In this document: positions 59,691 through 64,000 of the stretch, piece after piece
Layout of the letters: every line of letters begins with the position of its first letter
Numbering within the stretch: the stretch's first letter is position 1
Assembly: GCA_003439945.1 (NCBI GenBank)
Contig: QVRM01001450.1
Coordinates: 668,501-732,500, forward strand
DNA: 64,000 nucleotides
Direction: 5' to 3'
From: Dermanyssus gallinae
Taxonomy: Eukaryota > Arthropoda > Arachnida > Mesostigmata > Dermanyssidae
Program-made: the position numbers and the translations under genes
Notes under the pieces: generated by a model
Database searches by the model: none
What the model was told of the DNA's origin: nothing
The model's input: only the letters and a program-made list of their open reading frames with translations

Positions 59691-60686
59691 ACTCAGAACG
59701 AAAAAAAAACGACCTTGTACCCGGTAATACGTACTGTATATTTATACAAATACAAATAAATATACATATTTGGATTTATGTCAGATGGTTTCGACTGTAC
59801 TTTTGCTTTAGACAGGATGTAGATCTGCTCGCGCTTGCGACTTGACATTATCTGACGATGTTTTACGTCTCAGGCAATATTCGGTCCAAGACAGTGGTAG
59901 CAAAACACAACAGTTGTGTCCTGCTGTGACTCCATCATGGCCTTATCTACATACTAAGTTGCTAGCCTGGCTAAAAAATGGTAAAAAACTTGTACCCCTC
60001 GGGACTCACACGTCTTGCTTAGCTGTATAGGACGCTCGGTGTACACAGCGGATTTGATACGAATTTCTGAATTTATAACTACACATGTCATAGCTAGACA
60101 TGACGTGTCATTTTCCCTTGGGCGTCACTGATTCAGTGAACAGTCCTCGTATTGACAGGGACAAAACTCTGAGGAGAGGACTGATCGCATCAATCTGAAG
60201 CTCTAAACGCAGAGATCTGAAGTAGCGCTCTGAAACTATCGAGCAGCGCCTCTGCTGCGTAGTTATCTGCGTAGGACATATAGCAGTGGATCGCTTGGCT
60301 CTGTTGCGTTGCTGCGCAAGTTGTTTGTGTCTGCTGCTTTGATCCGACCTTGTGTAACTATAACTATTTCTTATCGACACTATAATTACGCGGCTCCCGA
60401 TGCCATCTACGGAACGCAGGTCCAGTTAGGCACTGCGTTTGTGCACCCGTGTCCGCTGAGCAGGTGGGTTCCAAGTGACCACTGGGAAAACGCATTAGCG
60501 TCCATGGGCGAACATACTTGATCACGTTAGCCGGCAGTACCCACAGCTGCCCCTGTGGACAGACTCCCTCGGCTCTCACCGGCAGATTCTCCCCAAGTTT
60601 TCTTTTCCCTCTTTTCTCTTTTTTGTTGTAGCTATCTCGCTTACCATTTCTCCCTCTCTATACATAGATCTCTCTCTCTATCTCTT

Positions 60687-60726
<40 letters not shown>

Positions 60727-61560
60727 CACATACATACATAGATCTCGAGATCTACTCGGAGCTTACTTAGTGTCATAGCCCACCAGACATATACACACAT
60801 AGCGCCCGCTCAGCACTCGGTGGCAAAGAGGAAGTACGCGTACACGCGTATAAACGCCATATTTGTATAGCTCTGTAGTTTCGAGAGGGGGGGGGGCGGG
60901 GGGGGGGTCGAAGTCGAGTGCACTTGACTGGGATTCGAGAAGGAGAATGATGATAATGTTGCTGCCGCTGCAGTTAGTTCCGCGCGGCACCCGGTGGTCA
61001 GTAAGTAGGCACACCGGTTTTAGTGTTTGGCCGGCCTGCCTGCCTGCTTGCTTGGCCTAAGTGCTGCTGGTGAAGCAAATTTGAAGATTTTCGCGCGTCC
61101 GTTCCAACCACACACTTGAGATGAGGAGAAAGTGAAGTAGATAAAACGTAAGGGCAAAAACGTACAAACGAAAAAAAAAACGAAACAAAATTAGAAAGAA
61201 GACATCGAGTGACGGTGGCAACTCGTCGACAAGCCATCCGGTCAGCCAGTCTCAACGGCCATCCAAACGAGCCGTGCCGTTGACTGCTGGGAAAGGTCTC
61301 TCTACTGGTCTCTGCCAACCCCCGCATGTCCACCTCGGTCCGCGGGCAGCTGACCGATCTTTTTGCTGACGCCGGCAAGCCCCCACTGAGATGCAGAGGA
61401 GAGGCCGCACAGTGTGGAAGCATCGTAGTTGTAGTAGTAGTGTCTAATAATAATAATTGAACACGAATTTATTATTACCATTATGTTCATGTATCACAAT
61501 TGTTAATACCTTAATTATATAACATCTGCAATATTGCCTATATTCATATTATTATTATAT
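59691..61560. other. No recognised gene; GC-rich at 60.8-61.4 kb
   Basis: A CT and TA compound run at 60669-60722, a G10CG11 run at 60886-60907, and CpG-rich sequence to 61.43 kb. Overlapping frames on both strands (60998-61423 minus; 60863-61060 plus) are not recognised. Confidence 0.35.
60886..60907 (+). repeat. Poly-G run
   Basis: Ten G, one C, then eleven G. It can in principle form a G-quadruplex. Confidence 0.9.
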
Positions 61561-61568
61561 TATTGATC

Positions 61569-61990
61569 GAGTGTCCGAGACCACTCAACGTTATCTTGGC
61601 GTTGCCTTTCTGTAGTTCCAATGACGCCCTTTGTCGGAGACACGCGGTTGATCTTGGCTCCGCTGTGGCCTCAAAAAGCTTCTTCCCAAGCTCTTTTGTC
61701 AGTTTGAGTGCATCCTTGGCCCAAACGCCGGATGACTCGAGATCGCACGCCATAACTACGTGGTCCTCAAGAAGATGCGCGTAGTGGCGCCGTTTGTGCA
61801 TCTCCCGTTGGTGAATGATGTGGCCGATGCCCGCAGTGGCTAGCGCACGATAGCCGAAAGCGTACGTGTCAGAGACAGTGACTTTGCACGCCGATTACGG
61901 TCCCAGTACCGGCTGGTAAGGCCATCCGGTCGACGCCTGTCATCCCTCTGCAGCCCACCAGGCTTCAGTGTGACGCGGTAGCCGGCTTGT
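61569..61990 (-). pseudogene. R2-like LINE endonuclease C-terminus (second subfamily)
   Basis: From 61990 down: AGYRVTLKPGGLQRDDRRRP and then DGLT, the RPDG catalytic motif in its normal context (compare EPRIGLHDDKRPDGVT at 31.65 kb). After a frameshift it reads KVTVSDTYAFGYRALATAG, then from 61801 HKRRHYAHLLEDHVVMACDL, VWAKDALKLTKELGKKL and LRQRASLELQKGNAKITL to the stop. The C-terminal ~85 codons are open. The fragment at 12.03-12.33 kb is closer to this copy than to that at 31.65 kb. It is interrupted at its 5' side by the Tc1-like insertion. Confidence 0.8.
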
Positions 61991-62005
61991 TTAATACTTA
62001 ATATA

Positions 62006-62185
62006 AAGTGTGTTGCAAAAAATTAGCAACTCATATTTTTTTGTGATAATTTTGACTTGGTTTATTTGAGTGGCTTGAAATTTTAAGCGCATGATGTACA
62101 TGACGAAACATGAGTATAGTGTTGATTTAATACAAAAAAATAAAAAAGTGTGAAAAAACAGTGTTGCAAAATATTAGCAACAATA
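62006..62185 (+). repeat. Left inverted repeat with outer and inner 21-bp sites
   Basis: Outer site at 62010-62030, inner site at 62161-62181. The two differ at one central base and are themselves nearly palindromic (GTTGC...GCAAC). Confidence 0.9.
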
Positions 62186-62250
62186 GCGCCTTACAGCGTA
62201 TTCGATTCTTAGCAGGGCTGTATGACTCATTTGAAACTACATATTTTATT

Positions 62251-63246
62251 CTAGAAACGGGTTTTTCGTCCCTTCTTCTGAATCAAATCGTAAACTCGGT
62301 CTTTCATGGAGTTAATGAGCTGTTGTAAGTACGAAAGTGGAATATTAGTCCATGCTTGCTGGACAGCTTCTTTGAGGTCCGACAAATGATTATATTGTCG
62401 ACCATTTGCGTAAATCTGCTTTATCAAATGTCCCCAAAGATTTTTAATAGGATTCAGGTCTGGACTTAATGCCGGCCAGTCAAAAAGTGGCACTCCTTGT
62501 TCTTGAAAAAAAGCTATAGTGCTAGCCGAGGTATGAAACGTGGCGTTGTCTTGTTGAAAAACTGCGTCAGGTCCCCCAATTCTTCTGAAGTGGGCTTCTA
62601 ACTGGGAACCGACAATGCGCTGGTACATGTCAGAATTGTTTCGGCCCACAATCTCGACTAGATCAGACTTCCCATTATATCCAAACGCGCCCCAATATTT
62701 CACAGAGCCACCACCGGCCACACGTTTCGAGAACCATTTAGGTTCCTTCCGTAAGTCGTGCCAATAGTACTGACAGCCGTCAGGGCCATCGAGATTAAAT
62801 TTCTTTTCATCCGAGAAGACGATGTTTTTCCACTCGTTATCCCAAGTTTGGTATCTATGCGAAAATTCACGCCGTGCGACAATGTGCTTCGATTGCAGTC
62901 GCGGCATAAGCTTCCTTTTCGCGTATCGCACGCTTATGTCAGAACTTAACATTCGGTACACTGTGGATCGATGCACTGGCACTCCCAAAGTAGTCCTGAT
63001 CCTGGAAGAAGACATTTGGTCATGAGTAGCCAACTGTATGATTCTGCGCCGATCTCGAATAGTCAAAACTGGCTTACGCCCACTGTTAGATCTGCACCTT
63101 TGGTTCACTCCAGGGTGTAAGAACCTGCTGATGGTGCTCTTATGCCGTCCTAATCTGGTTGCTATAGCAGTTACTGTATGACCGAGCTCAGCATATGCCT
63201 CAATTCTTGTCTTTTCGTTATCCGAAAGATCCTTTGTACGACCCAT
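62251..63246 (-). CDS. Tc1-like transposase, full length, third catalytic residue Lys
   Basis: The 331-residue frame encodes the transposase that would bind the element's inverted repeats, excise it and insert it at TA sites in nuclear DNA. Visible parts: first helix-turn-helix about 10-45 (AELGHTVTAIATRLGRHKST), the linker GRKP at 56-59, second helix-turn-helix about 60-110 (HRSTVYRML), basic KRK near 110-112, then the DDE domain with FSDEKKFNLDGPDG (Asp146), FQQDNATFHTSA (Asp233) and WPALSPDLNPIKNLWG. The residue 34 positions after Asp233 should be Glu (PIEN) but is Lys268 (codon AAA). A single G-to-A change would explain it. The protein is therefore expected to bind DNA but not to cut, unless the frame is misassembled. 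The start was taken at 63246, giving the family's usual MGRxKDLS opening. Confidence 0.95.
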   Translation of the reverse strand: MGRTKDLSDNEKTRIEAYAELGHTVTAIATRLGRHKSTISRFLHPGVNQRCRSNSGRKPVLTIRDRRRIIQLATHDQMSSSRIRTTLGVPVHRSTVYRMLSSDISVRYAKRKLMPRLQSKHIVARREFSHRYQTWDNEWKNIVFSDEKKFNLDGPDGCQYYWHDLRKEPKWFSKRVAGGGSVKYWGAFGYNGKSDLVEIVGRNNSDMYQRIVGSQLEAHFRRIGGPDAVFQQDNATFHTSASTIAFFQEQGVPLFDWPALSPDLNPIKNLWGHLIKQIYANGRQYNHLSDLKEAVQQAWTNIPLSYLQQLINSMKDRVYDLIQKKGRKTRF

Positions 63247-63421
63247 GGTTTAAACATAAGATTCGTCGTTAGTTCGGAACAACGACTAAGCTGTAGAATA
63301 TTTTGCAGCTATATAACGATTGATTTAGCTAGACGATATTCCTGACATTTGATCCCTGTGATCGACTATCAGCTGTAGTATCGACTATCCTTCGCAAACA
63401 AGAGCTGTGTTGTTAGCATGT

Positions 63422-63622
63422 TATTGTTGCTAATATTTTGCAACACTGTTTTTTCACACTTTTTTATTTTTTGTATGAACCGATTTTGAGATTGCAATGA
63501 AATCAACACTACACTCATGTTTCGTCATGTACATCATGCGCTTAAAATTTCAAGCCATTCAAATAAACCAAGCCGAAATGATTGCAAGAAAACATGAGTT
63601 GCTAATTTTTTGCAACACACTT
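63422..63622 (-). repeat. Right inverted repeat with outer and inner 21-bp sites
   Basis: Complement of the left repeat with an extra segment (about 63471-63494). Both 21-base sites are preserved. Confidence 0.9.
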
Positions 63623-63649
63623 TATATATATTATCATTAATATATTTTA

Positions 63650-63705
63650 GAACAATACAATTGTGAGGTGTGAATGTGTATCCTCGTTATTTTATAGGTT
63701 CCCTG
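63650..63705 (-). pseudogene. R2-like LINE 3' untranslated fragment
   Basis: ACAATTGTGAGGTGTGAA with TGTGTA nearby is the complement of the 3' untranslated sequence after the stop of the copy at 32.7 kb (CACGTTCACACCTCACAATTG). This minus-strand fragment begins just outside the Tc1-like element. Confidence 0.6.
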
Positions 63706-63859
63706 TAGCGTGCGCCGCACTGCTCAGACCCGGAAGAAGACGAAAACTGTTAGAAGAAAGTTGTTTATTTATATGGCGGTAAGGACAGACGCGCGCTGTA
63801 TTATACCGTGGAATTCGTTCGAATATCTAACTCAAGCGAACTGTAACGCTCGAGTGAAG

Positions 63860-64000
63860 ATGGCAGACTTAAATGTGCATTTTCGTTATTTAATGCTATT
63901 TTATCTCCTGAAAGAAAATAATGCAACCCAAGTCGTAGCTATGATATGTAAAGTGTATGGCGGAGAGGCAGTAACAGATAGGACAGTTCGAAAGTGGTAT
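63860..64000 (+). CDS. Mariner transposase N-terminus, cut by window end
   Basis: The ATG at 63860 opens 47 codons without a stop to the last base. The reading (HFRYLMLFYLLKENNATQVV, then ICKVYGGEAVTDRTVRKWY) matches the first helix-turn-helix of mariner transposases (pattern HFR-x-x-L-x-x-YF-x-x-G-K-x-A-x-x-A). The DNA-binding domain's second half and the catalytic D34D domain lie beyond the window, so intactness is unknown. No inverted repeat was identified upstream; 63705-63859 would contain it. It is not the family of the element at 24.9-26.1 kb, whose N-terminus differs. Confidence 0.8.
   Translation, partial: MADLNVHFRYLMLFYLLKENNATQVVAMICKVYGGEAVTDRTVRKWY

Larger units (their letters stand above)
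62006..63622 (-). mobile_element. Tc1-like transposon with IR/DR ends and intact transposase frame
   Basis: Inverted repeats lie at 62006-62185 and 63422-63622, starting AAGTGTGTTGCAAAAAATTA at both ends. TA stands on each side (62004-62005 and 63623-63624). Each repeat contains two copies of a 21-base site (GTGTTGCAAAA, then A or T, then ATTAGCAAC), one at the tip and one about 150 bases inward, the IR/DR layout known from Sleeping Beauty-type Tc1 elements. The left repeat lacks about 24 bases present in the right. Length is 1617 bp. The transposase reads on the minus strand without a break. This is the best-preserved DNA transposon here. Confidence 0.93.

Overview
This looks like non-coding, transposon-rich nuclear DNA from a eukaryote, most likely an invertebrate animal. 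I see no bacterial operon structure, almost no long intact reading frames, very many TA and ATT microsatellites, and relics of several animal mobile-element families (Tc1-like and mariner DNA transposons; R1-, CR1/jockey- and R2-like non-LTR retrotransposons). The mixture fits an arthropod, perhaps an arachnid, but the species cannot be settled from this window and no host gene is recognised by name.

Left third (1-24 kb): decayed reverse-transcriptase (RT) pieces lie at 1.6-2.7, 11.7-12.0, 14.1-14.5, 17.5-18.2, 20.0-20.1 and 22.9-23.2 kb, and R2-like endonuclease C-termini at 10.9-12.3 kb. A tRNA-like sequence sits near 9.4 kb. Between them are plain AT-rich DNA and microsatellites. Middle (23-35 kb): a complete but dead Tc1-like element (23269-24834, about 260-bp inverted repeats) and a complete but dead mariner (24859-26149) stand side by side, separated only by a short TA run. 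They are followed by a CR1-like 3' end (29.8-30.6 kb), an undamaged 355-residue R2-like C-terminus (31.65-32.8 kb) and a mariner remnant (34.2-34.5 kb).

Right half (35-64 kb): a possible minus-strand multi-exon host gene lies around 40.0-41.8 kb. Tandem repeats follow (a 245-bp duplication at 45.9 kb, a 26-bp minisatellite at 47.0 kb, a 220-bp duplication with an inverted insertion at 48.9-49.3 kb). Next come an R1-like minus-strand element (50.3-52.4 kb), a fold-back element (55.7-56.3 kb), an R2-like minus-strand pseudogene (56.3-57.9 kb) and another R2-like C-terminus (61.6-62.0 kb). A Tc1-like element with a full-length 331-residue transposase (62006-63622) and the first 47 codons of a mariner transposase, cut by the window end, complete the window.

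The autonomous parts do not act as one pathway. They are successive layers of insertions: TA-targeting DNA transposons landing in TA runs, and target-primed retrotransposons leaving 5'-truncated copies with simple-sequence tails. The most informative points are an otherwise intact Tc1-like transposase whose third catalytic acidic residue is Lys, two recognisable R2-like subfamilies with recurring 3' ends, a template-switch-like inverted insertion at 49.2 kb, and the putative spliced gene at 40-41.8 kb. I found no convincing undescribed biological system.
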